Assembly: GCA_030549495.1 (NCBI GenBank) | Contig: JAUIRK010000761.1 | Location: 62,001-126,000 of the forward strand | From: Nectonema munidae | Lineage: Eukaryota > Nematomorpha > Nectonematoida > Nectonematidae | Length of the DNA stretch: 64,000 nucleotides | Direction of reading: 5' to 3' | In this document: one piece after another, positions 46,433 through 58,245 of the stretch | How positions within the stretch are numbered: position 1 is the first letter of the stretch | Layout: each line of letters begins with the position of its first letter | Notes under the pieces: generated by a model | Database searches by the model: none | The model's input: the letters and a program-made list of their open reading frames with translations, nothing else | Told to the model about the DNA's origin: nothing | Position numbers and translations under genes: made by a program

Positions 46433-48206
46433 TAAGTAAGCATTTAATATTGTAAATTAAAGATATATTTGATGATAGATTAATTTCTATATTTAGTAAG
46501 CATATAGAGTAATTTTAAAAATATGAATATATTACAGCATTTCAATTAGTAATTAGATTTGTAGTATTTCGATAATATATTCTTACTAGGTCATTTTTTA
46601 GATTCAATTTTTGTTAACTATTATAATAAAACTTTCAAGGATCCCCTGTTTGTTTTTGTGATTTATATATTTACACTTATCAGTTGAATTTCGCTGTTTC
46701 TCTGTTGTATAACTATAAGACATATATGTTTGTTTGATTATTATTATTCTTTCTTTCATATTTGCATTTTTTTAAACTATTACTCTATACTTAAATTTTT
46801 GTAGTTATGCAGATTGAACTTTTAAATAGGCCCATTTTTGTGTTCAGAAGCTCAGTCCTGCCTCAAATTGGGGGTAAATTCTGTAGAACCTACGTTTTAC
46901 GTACCCTGATTTTACTTTCCTGCCAAATGATCAATGACCTTATCCTTATATGCATTATTCAACTATTACACAACACGTTTGTTGTTCTTAACACAAGACT
47001 CATACTCAAGTGCTGACTTATTATGTTCATGTGTTAAGCAAATCATGCGAATTTTGTTTTCGCCTACATATAATAAATGTCATGAGAGTTTTTTTGCATT
47101 AGATATTGGAAAAATAGAAAAATTCTCCCAGATTTATTTCTAAACACATGCATCAGTATAAAATTCTAATTCAAGTCGTTTTTCAAAAATAAGTTTTTTT
47201 ATCATAAGATGTTGGCAAGAAATACATGTCAATCATTTTTTCTATATAACGTGAACAAGCTTTTTTAATTTTAAATTTAAGTGAGTTTTTCTGAATCAAA
47301 GAAAATTTGGCGTTCATCTTTATACTAACATTATCCACTAATAAATTTCTATCTTCTTTTATTGAAGAAATACTATCACATATTTCTCTCATTGGTGAAT
47401 CAATAAGACTTTATTATAAAAACAGCTCAACTCCAAAAGGACATTTATTGAAAAATTTAAAAACTAAAATTCAATATAAAATTTTCAGTATTGCACATTC
47501 GAAGTAGGAGACTTCTACCAATTTTTGCAAATCATCTGGAAATATTCTTTGCAAATTGAATTGCACATGTGGACGGAGACATGATTTATCTGAACAAAAA
47601 ATTAATTGTAATTTATTTATTCAAACAAAATATAAAAAAAATACCGTTTTGTGCGCTCATTTCTAGATCTCTTGCGTTGATGTGGTTTCATGGCTAATTT
47701 TTTCGAGGGGCATCCAACTTGATAACTACCATCTGAACTAACTATAATTAAAGAAACAATTTCCATCAGCGCAAACTTGATATGGAAACATTTTGTCGTT
47801 TTGAGTGAAGCACTTAACTATTTCTAGACTATAAGTGTCTTAAGTTAATGATTCGAATCTCACTGGCTGGAAAAGAGGAAGTTTTTTATATCCTATCGGA
47901 ATAGTAGAAGAAATTTTTTCACACTTTCTTTGGAGTGAAATGAATCCATCTTTAATTGCCTTAAAAATGAAATGACGGAATTCCGATTTTATTATATATT
48001 AAAAGTTAGACGGAGGCTCAGAATCTGACCAACTGAGGTTAAAGACAACCTCTGCCGAAAGTTCATAGCTCGAGGTCAGAGGCACTCTACCTCATAAAAA
48101 TACCTAGATAAAAATACCACACCATCTTCAACCTTTAGACCGTAGGCTCTGAGTCTGACAAGTTTGGGTTCAAATTCACCTCCACTAAAAGTTCATAGCT
48201 AGATGT
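45796..48206 (+). repeat. Large direct duplication, copy 1 (2.4 kb)
   Basis: Matches 61585-64000 with only a few single-base and microsatellite differences. It contains a short minisatellite (about 46220-46400), a (TA)n run, AT-rich sequence with unassigned 60-70 codon frames, and near the end two tandem 90-bp blocks (AGGCTC-GA-TCTGAC). One of these has GGGTTCAAATTC, a tRNA box-B look-alike. No known element family was recognised; the right border in copy 1 is not defined because copy 2 runs out of the window. Confidence 0.9.
46220..46400 (+). repeat. 28-bp minisatellite
   Basis: About six copies of AATCATCGTAGTATACAGGT followed by TGGAGATG. The same repeat appears near 62020-62190 and inverted at 60617-60780. 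Confidence 0.85.
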
Positions 48207-49429
48207 TAGCGGTACTTAATGCCTTATCGATTAAAATACTACATCACCCTAACGCAATGAATTATATCTCACATACTCTTAACTTATTTACAATGGAAAA
48301 AAGATTTAAAAATTGTAGCAAATAAAAAGGTGAGACTGGTGTCCAAAAATTATTAATGCAGACGCGGAAAAAAATGATTGATTTCAGGACATAGATGTGA
48401 TAAAAACAGGCAGACAAATTTTCCAATTCAGAAAAAGAGAATAAGTTAACTTTATTGATAAAAAATAAAAAAAATTGAAAGATATGATGAGCGTTATACT
48501 TTCGAAACTTATATTGACATGCAGAAATGAAAGAACGTTTTTCAATAGTATTTAGCATATTTATTTAAAAGTTAATTTAGAAAAACTTTAATTTTGATTA
48601 AAGTACAATTACATTTCGGTTAACACTTGTAGCCATAAAATATGAGAAAGCGCATATAAATGACACTGATTCATATATTTTTCCTTGACGCTTTATATCT
48701 TCATTTCAAATAATCTCTCATTACGTTTTCAGCTTTGACTATAACAAAGAAATGTTAAATTTACTATGAATACTTTTTGAAGTGGCTAAAATTATTTTTT
48801 AAAGTTTTCAAAAAGGAATACGAAAAAATTGCTTATTCAAAGAAGTTTAAAAAAGAAAGAATTCGAAGGAATGACTAAACTTAAAAAAGCCGGACTGTTC
48901 TTCCTAAAGAAGGACGGTTGGTAAACCTAGATAAACTGGAAATCTGGAAAATATAAATATACAACTAAAAATCATTTAAGTTTTCAAACATATATATCAT
49001 TGTTTAACCCCTTACAGTAGAGTAGTCTTAAAAAAATTTATAAAAATGATGTTAACACTTTCAGAAGTTAATCAAAAAATTAAAAAATATGCAACTCAAA
49101 ACCAAAATGTTTAGTTTTTGACAATAAAATAAAATTTCAAAAAAATCAATACGATTTATGTAAACGTTTTCAGAAGCGAATCAAAAAATTTCAATTTTGA
49201 ATTTTTGTCCATTTTAGTTTTTGATTGAAAAAAGAAAATTTTAAATATCAAAAAACGTAGTTTACTTTTTGATTGAAAAAAGAAAATTTTAAATAACAAA
49301 AAACGTAGGTATACTATTCTTAAAACTGATATTTTATCTTTTTTTCTTTTTTATTTATCTTTTCTGATTAAATTGAAGTAGATTGAGGTAGTTAGGGGTA
49401 GATTGGCATAGGTTGGGGTAGATTGGGGT
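48207..49429. other. AT-rich intergenic
   Basis: No coding region supported. Near 49230-49300 a 50-bp stretch around TTTTTGATTGAAAAAAGAAA is directly repeated. Confidence 0.45.
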
Positions 49430-52400
49430 AAAAAGACACGCCGAAAAAGTTCTGTAAGATAGAGTATTAATTCATGTACACAATTAATTCACGTATTCAA
49501 TGTACACGTGTACATAGAAAAATTTCATTGTAATGTATAAAAATTTAGTTAATTCCATTTACATAGATGAAATATAGGAAAAGTTGTTTAAGATAGAGTA
49601 TTAATTCATGTAAACAATTAATTCACGTATTCAATGTACACGTATACATAGAAAAACTTTCATTGTAATGTATAGAAATTTAGTTAACATGGATGTACAT
49701 AGCAAGTATAAAGATAAATCTATTAAATTGTATATAAAATTTTATTTACATGGATGTTCATAGGAAGTATATAAAAAGTTGTGTAAGATAGAGTATTAAT
49801 TCATGTACACAATTAATTCACGTATTCAATGTACACGTATACATAGAAAAACTTTCATTGTAATGTATAGAAATTTAGTTAACATGGATGTACATAGCAA
49901 GTATAAAGATAAATCTATTAAATTGTATATAAAATTTTATTTTCATGGATGTTCATAGGAAGTATAGGAAAAGTTGTGTAAGATAGAGTATTAATTCATG
50001 TACACAATTAATTCACGTATTCAATGTACACGTGTACATAGAAAAACTTTCATTGTAATGTATAGAAATTTAGTTAACATGAATGTGCATAGCAAGTATT
50101 GAGAAAAATATATTAAATTGTATATAAAATTTCATTTACATGGATGTACATAGGAAATATAGGAAAAGTTGTTTAAGATAGAGTATTAATTCATGTACAC
50201 AATTAATTCACGTATTCAATGTACACGTATACATAGAAAAATTTTCATTGTAATGTATAGAAATTTAGTTAACATGGATGTACATAGCAATTATAAAGAT
50301 AAATATATTAAATTGTATATAAAATTTTATTTACATGGATGTACATAGGAAATATAGGAAAAGTTGTGTAAGATAAAGTATTAATTCACGCATTCAATGT
50401 ACACCTGTACATAGGAAAATTTTTATTGTTAGGTATAGAAATTCAGATAATATGGATGTACATAGCAAGTATAGAGAAAAATCTATTAAATTGTATATAA
50501 AATTTCATTTACATGGATGTACATAAGGAATATAGGAAAAGTTGTGTAAGATAGAGTATTAATTCATGTACACAATCAATTCACGTATTCAATGTACACG
50601 TGTACATAGAAAAACTTTTATTGTAATGTATAGAATAGTTAACATGGATGTACATAGCAAGTATTGAGAAAAATCTATTAAATTGTATATAAAATTTTAT
50701 TTACATGGATGTACATAAGAAGTATATAAAAAGTTCTGTAAGATAGAGTATTAATTCACGTATTCAATGTACACGTGTACATAGAAAAACTTTTATTGTA
50801 AGGTATAGAAATTTAGTTAACATGGATGTACATAGCAAGTATAGAGAAAAATCTATTAAATTATATATAAAATTTCATTTACATGGATGTACATAGGAAA
50901 TATAGGTAAAGTTGTGTAAGATAGAGTATTAATTATGTACACAATTAATTCACGTATTCAATGTACACGTGTACATAGAAAAACTTCCATTGTAAGGTAT
51001 AGAAATTTAGTTAACATGGATGTACATAGCAAGTATAAAGATAAATCTATTAAATTGTATATAAAATTTTATTTTCATGGATGTTCATAGGAAGTATATA
51101 AAAAGTTGTGTAAGATAGAGTATTAATTCATGTACACAATTAATTCACGTATTCAATGTACACGTGTACATAGAAAAACTTTCATTGTAATGTATAGAAA
51201 TTTAGTTAACATGAATGTACATAGCAAGTATTGAGAAAAATCTATTAAATTGTAATTAAAATTCTATTTACATAGATGTACATAGGAAATATAGGAAAAG
51301 TTGTGTAAGAGAGAGTATTAATTCATGTATTCACGTATTCAATGTACACACGTGTAGATAGAAAATCTTACATTGTAATGTATAGAAATTTAGTTAACAT
51401 GGATGTACATAGCAAGCATAAAGAAAAATCTATTAAATTGTATATAAAATTTTATTTACATGGATGTACATAGGAAATATAGGAAAAGTTGTGTAAGAGA
51501 GTATTAATTCATGTACACAATTAATTCACGTATTCAATGTACACGTGTAGTACAGAGAAAAACTTTCATTGTAAGGTATAAAATTTAGTTAACATGGATG
51601 TACAATGTACATAGCAAGTATAGAGATAAATCTAATAAATTGTATAGAAAATTGATGTACATAGGAAATATAAAAGTTGTTTAAGATAGAGTATTAATTC
51701 ATGTACACAATTAATTCACGTATTCAATGTACACGTGTATATAGAAAAACTTTCATTGTAATGTATAGAAATTTAGTTAACATGGATGTACATAGCAAGT
51801 ATAAAGATAAATCTATTAAATTGTATATAAAATTTTCTTTTCATGGATGTTCATAGGAAGTATATAAAAAGTTCTGTAAGATAGAGTATTAATTCACGTA
51901 TACAATGTATACACGTGTACATAGGATATTTTTATTGCTAGGTATAGAAATTCAGTTAATATGGATGTAAATAGAAAGTATAGAGAAAAATCTAATAAAT
52001 TGTATAAAAATTTTCATTTACATGGATGTACATAGTAAATATAGGAAAAGATGTGTAAGATAGATTATTAATTCATGTAGACAATTAATTCACGTATTCA
52101 ATGTACACATGTACATAGTAAAACTTTCATTGTAAGATATATAAATTTAGTTAACATGGATGTACATAGCAACTATAGAGATAAATCTAATAAATTGTAT
52201 AAAAAATTTCATTTACATGGATGTACATAGGAAATATAGGAAAAGTTGTTTAAGATAGAGTATTAATTCATGTATACAATTAATTCACGTATTCAATGTA
52301 CACGTGTACATAGAAAAACTTTCATTGTAATGTATAGAAATTTAGTTAACATGGATGTACATAGCAAGTATAGAGAAAAATCTAATAAATTGTATAGAAA

Positions 52401-53740
52401 ATTTTGTTTTCATGGAATTTCATAGGAAGTATATAAAAAGTTCTGTAAGCTAGAGTATTAATTCACGTATTTAATGTACACGTGTACATAGAAAAACTTT
52501 CATTGTAATGTATAGAAATTTAGTTAACATGGATGTACATATCAAGTATAAAGATAAATCTAATAAATTGTATAGAAAATTTTGTTTTCATGGAATTTCA
52601 TAGGAAGTATATAAAAAGTTCTGTAAGGAGTATTAATTCACGTATTCAATGTACACGTGTACATAGGGAAATTTTTTATTGTTAGGTATAGAAATTCAGT
52701 TAACATGTATGTACATAGCAAGTATAGAGAAAAATCTATTAAATTGTATATAAAATTTTATTTACATGGATGTACATAGTAAATATAGGAAAAGTTGTGT
52801 AAGATAGAGTATTAATTCATGTAGACAATTAATTCACGTATTCAATGTACACATGTACATAGTAAAACTTTCATTGTAAGGTATAGAAATTTAGTTAACA
52901 TGGATGTACATAGCAAGTATAAAGATAAATCTAATAAATTGTATAGAAAATTTTGTTTTCATGGAATTTCATAGGAAGTATATAAAAAGTTCAGTAAGAT
53001 AGAGTATTAATTCACGTATTTAATGTACACGTGTACATAGAAAAACTTTCATTGTAATGTATAGAAATTTAGTTAACATGGATGTACATATCAAGTATAA
53101 AGATAAATTTAATAAATTGTATAGAAAATTTTGTTTTCATGGAATTTCATAGGAAGTATATAAAAAGTTCTGTAAGGAGTATTAATTCACGTATTCAATG
53201 TACACGTGTACATAGGGAAATTTTTATTGTTAGGTATAGAAATTCAGTTAACATGGATGTACATAGCAAGTATAGAGAAAAATCTATTAAATTGTATATA
53301 AAATTTCATTTTAATGGATGTACATAGTAAATATAGGAAAAGTTGTGTAAGATAGAGTATTAATTCATGTAGACAATTAATTCACGTATTCAATGTACAC
53401 ATGTACATAGTAAAACTTTCATTGTAAGGTATAGAAATTTAGTTAACATGGATGTACATAGCAAGTATAAAGATAAATCTAATAAATTGTATAGAAAATT
53501 TTGTTTTCATGGAATTTCATAGGAAGTATATAAAAAGTTCTGTAAGATAGAGTATTAATTCACGTATACAATGTTCACATGTACATAGTAAAACTTTCAT
53601 TGTAAGGTATAGAAATTTAGTTAACATGGATGTACATAGCAAGTATAGAGATAAATCTAATAAATTGTATAAAAAATTTCATTTAAATGGATGTAAATAG
53701 TAAATATAGGAAAAGTTGTATAAGATAAAGTATTAAAAGA
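49430..53740. repeat. Satellite array, about 190-bp monomers, about 23 copies
   Basis: Each monomer has AGATAGAGTATTAATTCATG, ATTCACGTATTCAATG, the palindrome ATGTACACGTGTACAT, TTTAGTTAACATGGATGTAC and AATTGTATATAAAATTT. A CATGGATGTACATAG half-motif occurs twice per monomer. Monomers vary by small indels (about 150-200 bp). Frames through it are artefacts. The size is in the nucleosomal range common for centromeric or heterochromatic satellites; location in the genome is unknown. Confidence 0.95.
52441..53535. repeat. 547-bp higher-order repeat, two copies
   Basis: 52441-52987 and 52988-53535 share the same three monomer variants in the same order, including private changes (TACATATCAAG, GTAAGGAGTATT, GTAGACAATTAATTCACG). 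This shows a recent block duplication within the array. Confidence 0.8.
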
Positions 53741-54073
53741 TTTCCTTTAAATTGTGTTGCTAATATCTACTCCTGAAGAAAAAAAGTTGTATTGCTAACA
53801 TCTACTCCTGAAGAAAAGTTACCTTGATTATCTATTTTCCTTTTTTCTAAAAATATATATATTTTTCATGTGTCATTTCTAAGCTCATAAAAATTTATAT
53901 TTTCATTAAATATTTTTACTTTTATATGGAAAGTATTAAAAAAAACAATAGATGCAGCAAAGTCAAAAGGTTTTAAATACTTGATTTTTAATAAAATCAA
54001 TAAAGAAGCCCTGCCTAACACTGTCTTATTCTTATTGGATAAACTAATACTAAAAAACTACAAATGAAACTAG
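53741..54073. other. AT-rich spacer
   Basis: Includes a 40-bp direct repeat around TAACATCTACTCCTGAAGAA (53760-53820). Nothing else seen. Confidence 0.45.
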
Positions 54074-54185
54074 CCATGAAAACGGTATCAAAAGATGTAG
54101 CTAGCGATTTTAGGAAAAGTCACGAAATTTGAAGGGTTAGGAAGTTTCTTAGGGAAAATTCAGCCAATTTTGCACAATTTAGTAA
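54074..54185 (+). repeat. Fragment shared with the TTAA-flanked element
   Basis: GATTTTAGGAAAAGTCAC, AAATTTGAAGGG and TTCAGCCAATTTT match about 12636-12720, near the right end of the element at 9309-12754. Probably a relic of the same family. Confidence 0.6.
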
Positions 54186-54300
54186 ACCTGTGTAATGCAA
54201 GTTTTAATATGTTAGATAAGTTTTTGTATAGCTTATAACTTGAATTATTCGACCGTGCACCATATCAAATTGAGGCATATTACATGGTTTTAGTTACATT

Positions 54301-54905
54301 GTTAGTGAGATGATTGCAAAACATTCGAAAAATTATTCCGATGGTGAATTTGTAAAAGAGTGCTTTCAAGAAGTAGTTGATATTTTGTGTACAGGTAGAA
54401 AAAAAGAAATCGATAGTATTAGTTTGTCTCGTAGAACTGTAAGAAGACGGATTAAAGAACTTGCTAGTAGTATAGAAAAGAACTTGCTTAGAAATTTAAG
54501 TATTTATCCTTGGCTGTTGATGAAAGTACTCATGTTGCAAATACAGCCCAACTTGCAGTTTTTGTACGTGGAATTGATGCTGATTTCAATATCACAGAAG
54601 AAATGAAAGACACCAACATTAGAGAGGATATTTTTAACGAATTAAAAACATTAATGACTAAATTGAATTTCCACTTTGAGAGCAACAGATAGAACTCAAA
54701 TTTGAACACGTCATGTCTAAAGTGTTTTCGAGCATCAATTTTATAAAATAGCGAGCATTAAATCATTGACACTTTAAAGAATTTCTTACGAAAATGAAAA
54801 ACCAGATCAAGGCTGAGAGTAGCTTTGTTAATAACTTAAGAGTAGCCAGCATTTCACCAAATATTGAGAAATTGGTGAACAAACACCAAGCCTAAATTTC
54901 GCATT
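54301..54905 (+). pseudogene. hAT-type transposase remnant (GTF2IRD2/ZBED5-like)
   Basis: The frame from 54310 reads NYSDGEFVKECFQEVVDILC then LSRRTVRRRIKELASSIEKN. A frame change near 54515 leads to MAVDESTHVANTAQLAVFVR and GIDADFNITEEM, the hallmark DES-D--DTAQL-IFIRG block of hAT-derived proteins. After a large deletion HVMSKVF, FKEFLTKM and VASISPNIEKLVNKHQA match the C-terminus. Most of the catalytic core is gone. No ends found. Confidence 0.8.
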
Positions 54906-55065
54906 AGAATAAGGTTTTGTTAATTTTTAAAAAAGTTTTTATAAAATTAAATATTGATTTGATAAAATAAAGTAGAAATGGGGTATTTCCGAGGTAAAAT
55001 TTAGGGGCTTCTGTCAGGCTCCCAATTTATTTATCTTAAAAATCAATAAAAAGAATAAAGCATTT

Positions 55066-55071
55066 ATTATA
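55066..55071 (-). terminator. Poly(A) signal AATAAA
   Basis: On the minus strand TAATAAATGC follows the stop at 55085 by about 15 bp, fitting the 3' end of the gene there. Confidence 0.5.
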
Positions 55072-55084
55072 AAAAGATATTAAC

Positions 55085-55364
55085 TTATAAAAATTCAGAT
55101 TCATCCTCATCTTCAGAGTTACGAGGAGAAGAAGTCATGAGTATATTATCTATGCTAATGTTGAGCCTTTTAAAATCAGTATTTCTTTCAGAACACACTG
55201 TCCATTTTGATTGGAGCTCTCTGACACCATCTTTTAATATAAATTCTGCATTCAGTCTAATCATCTCTTGTTCATTTCGTTTATCTTCAGACTTCAAGTA
55301 TAGTGTCAGGAATTGAAGATGATTTAAAAGAACGTGGGTTATCTTTTCGACAAAATAAGCATTT
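55085..55364 (-). CDS. Unrecognised host gene, terminal exon
   Basis: Minus-strand exon from acceptor CTTTTCTAG (AG at 55366-55365) to the TAA at 55087-55085. It encodes NAYFVEKITHVLLNHLQFLT, a helical middle and an acidic tail ending SPRNSEDEDESEFL. It joins in phase to the upstream exon, completing a split AGA codon. The two exons total 492 nt, 163 residues plus stop. An acidic C-terminal tail is common in nuclear or complex-forming proteins, but no family was recognised. Confidence 0.65.
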
Positions 55365-55499
55365 CTAGAAAAGAGTAGCAATTAAATTTGATATTTTCCA
55401 AAATAAGATCAATAAAAACAATAGAATACTATTTGAATTTTTTTTTAAATTTACCAAATATGTAAAATGAAAATTTCAAATAAAGAAAAATTAATGAAC

Positions 55500-55711
55500 C
55501 TTTCTGCAGACCATATTTTGACCAAATCATTGACAAAGTTGAAAAAAATGCGCAAAAATAGTGTTGTACTTTGCGTAATCTGACATTCATTTCCATTCTT
55601 TACAAACATTTTCTTAAAAGTTTCCCTGTCCATCGTTAAAAGTTTCATTTCATCAATAAAAGCGTCTAGGTCTTCAATAGAATTCATGGAATTTACATTC
55701 CAGTTTTCTTC
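55500..55711 (-). CDS. Unrecognised host gene, penultimate exon
   Basis: Starts after acceptor TTTATTAATTAG (AG at 55713-55712) and ends AG/GTTCAT (donor GT at 55499-55498), with a 135-bp intron to the last exon. It encodes EENWNVNSMNSIEDLDAFID, LLTMDRETFKKMFVKNGNEC and FLRIFFNFVNDLVKIWSAER, which look helical. The reading frame stays phased across the junction. Exons further 5' were not found in the transposon-filled DNA upstream, so the gene may be truncated. Confidence 0.6.
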
Positions 55712-55724
55712 CTAATTAATAAAA

Positions 55725-56179
55725 ATGTATTTAATTTCATGAAACACCATAAAACTGTTATTACAAATGACATATGATCTTAGAATAATTCAGGCAATGA
55801 TCAGTCATTATTAAAAATAGTTTACTCTTCTGCCTTAATATTGATATATGGGCGTACATCAAATTTTCACTTTCTTGCTATCCGCTAACTGGATATGAAT
55901 GACACTACTAAGTAGCCGCAGAGCTACCACCAGTGCTTACTCTAAAAATCAGTGATGAGATTTTATATCCGCGTTTAGTATAATTTTTCAAATATATTTT
56001 TGTAAAAACCAGCTGTTATTAATTACCCTCATCAGGATAGAAAAACTATACAACTTAATTGGCATGAGTGACTATAATTTGTAGTCAACTGGTTGTTTAC
56101 TCTTTTATGTTAATATATATTTTTGTTTTTCAGACAATTAAATATAGGTGCTTTTAAAAAATATTTATTGAAATCATTT
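55725..56179. other. Intergenic or intron, nothing recognised
   Basis: AT-rich, with no frame or repeat that stands out. It could be the intron 5' of the gene on the minus strand. Confidence 0.4.
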
Positions 56180-57480
56180 GTCACAATACTTGCACAAGAA
56201 TGTTGTTTACAACAAGCTTTTGAGCAAATGGAACATCTTTTTTTTTTAAGATTTTTTACAAATAAAACATCTTGGGGTTTCTTTTTTATTTACTTTTTCA
56301 TAAGTTTAAGCTTGCGTGCTTGATGTGAAAAAATGAACCACGTGTTTTAATTCGGTGGAAAGATAAACATTTTCTAATCTTTTTTTCATATATGCCAATG
56401 AAACTTTTTTTCCTAAATTTTGAAAGTGTTTTCTTGATTGACAATAACCATTTTTCTTGGCAATTAAGTATGAGTTGAGACATGCCACGTCAAGCATATT
56501 GAAGAATATAATCAATGGTCAGAGAACTATTTTTCTTCTAACTGTATATTCTTCTATATAATCATCCATCAGGTCAACACCACCTTTTATCTTATTATAA
56601 AAATTAATTAATTAGGTATTCTCTTTTCATTGACAAAATCAGAAGCAAAAAAACTGTAGAGCCAACTTCTCTACCTTTGGAGGTTTTGAAAGATAAAGGA
56701 AGTTCTTTCTTGTTTTGACGAATAATTTCGACTAAAGTAAGATTTTTTTCGAGAAGTTTGACGGCCAAACTATGACTTAATATTTCTACCAGTTTTTTCA
56801 AAAGGTTTCACTAACTCTTTTTTTCTCGTTTTTTTTCTGTTAAATTAATTTTCTTACGTTGTTTTCCTTTCACAAGTAAATTATAGGCATAACTTGAGGT
56901 TGCTTCACAAATCAAGAATATCTTCAATCCATACTTTTTAGGCTTGGAAGGCATATATGTTTTGCCAGGTATTCTTCCTCCATAGCCGACTAATTGTTCG
57001 TCTATAGTTAAAAATTCATCTGCAATATAGTGACGCCTTTGAGCCAGTAAAAACAATTCCCATATTTCTCTAATTGCTGCAACTTTCTTTTCTTTGCTTT
57101 CTTGTGAGAACGTTATCAAACATCAAGCATCTGAGAAGAAGATTCATACGGGAGAAAGCCATGGAAGATCTATAAAAGGGCTTGCTCTCTTTTTCTTTGT
57201 AAAAGTCATTCAAATCACAAAAATTGTCACGATCAGCACCTGCTCGAATGAGAAAACCAAATGAAGCTTCTAATTCTTCACATGTGAACATTGAAAATCA
57301 TTTGGAAGAACTTTGACGGATTTGAACTCCTTATCAAAAGTGGTTTCCAATTTGTGCATTTTATGATATGTCTTCTAATTTCTTCAGGGAAGTTTAAACC
57401 AAACAGCTCTTTTTCATCCATACTTTTTGACAACGTTCTTCCTTTTTCTGTAACAATGTTTCATCTTAATCGCACCAAAT
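56180..57480 (-). pseudogene. piggyBac transposase (PGBD4-like), decayed and 5' cut
   Basis: Minus-strand segments in family order: LEASFGFLIRAGADRDNFCD and FSRMNLLLRCLMFDNVLTRK (57070-57291); LTIDEQLVGYGGRIPGKTYM with PSKPKKYGLKIFLICEATSS and YNLLVKGKQ (56811-57119), carrying the first catalytic Asp; LLEKNLTLVEIIRQNKKELP and KGREVGSTVFL (56604-56801); FFNMLDVACLNSYLI (about 56470-56515); and RCSICSKACCKQHSCA, the zinc-ribbon tail (about 56190-56250). Each step needs a frame change. Its 5' part ends at about 57480 at the border of a Helitron unit. Confidence 0.88.
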
Positions 57481-57831
57481 TTTTATATGTGTGATGAGTT
57501 CATATATCTGTAGTCTGAGTGTCGCTTGAAGCATTCTGATTGGTTGAAATACCTTTTGTATGTATTTTTATATCGTGTAATAGAAAAATACACAGAAAAG
57601 GTACAAATATTCTAAAAACTGATCACCATACCATATAACACTATTAGCAACTCAAAATACACACTACAAGAATCCCATTGTTCGAGCGTAGCCTAAACAA
57701 TAAAAAACTAGCCGGTCCCGTGGTCGTTTTGAGCGAAGCGAATTTGAATTAGCAACTAATAATAAATATATACACACTACCCAGAATCCTATGTTTCGAG
57801 CGAAGCGAGAAACGACCATGGGACCGGCTAG
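57481..57831 (+). mobile_element. Helitron unit, 5' truncated
   Basis: Lacks the TC start. Ends GGGACCGGCTAG at 57831. Its left border coincides with the broken end of the piggyBac gene. Confidence 0.8.
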
Positions 57832-58245
57832 TCTATATTATAAGCTAGCGTCTGTGTGTCTGTGTGTCGCTGGAAGCATTCTCATTGGTTGAAATTATTT
57901 ATATATGTGTTTTGTGTGTATTTTTATATGGTGTGATGAGTTTGTATGCGTGTTTGTCGCTTGAAGCATTCTGATTGGTTAAAATTATTCATAAGTTTTG
58001 TATGTATTTTTATATGTGTGATGAGTTCATATATCTGTAGTGTGAGTGTCTCTTGAAGCATTCTGATTGGTTGAAATATCTTTTGTATGTATTTTTATAT
58101 CGTGTAATAGAAAAATACACAGAAAAGATACAATTATTCTAAAAACTGACCACCACACCATATAACACTATTAGCAAATCAAAATACACATTACCCAGAA
58201 TCCTATGTTTCGAGCGAAGCGAGAAACGACCATGGGACCGGCTAG
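57832..58245 (+). mobile_element. Non-autonomous Helitron, 414 bp
   Basis: Starts TCTATATTATAAGCTAGCG with no spacer after the previous CTAG and ends CATGGGACCGGCTAG. It has a shortened 3' module. Confidence 0.88.

Noticed and set aside
47815-47875. tRNA-like stretch with GATTCGAATCTC
   Set aside because: Only a box-B look-alike; no clover-leaf with acceptor and anticodon stems could be drawn.
49430-53740. CRISPR-like regular repeats
   Set aside because: Repeat units fill the whole 190-bp period without unique spacers, in a eukaryotic context; this is satellite DNA.
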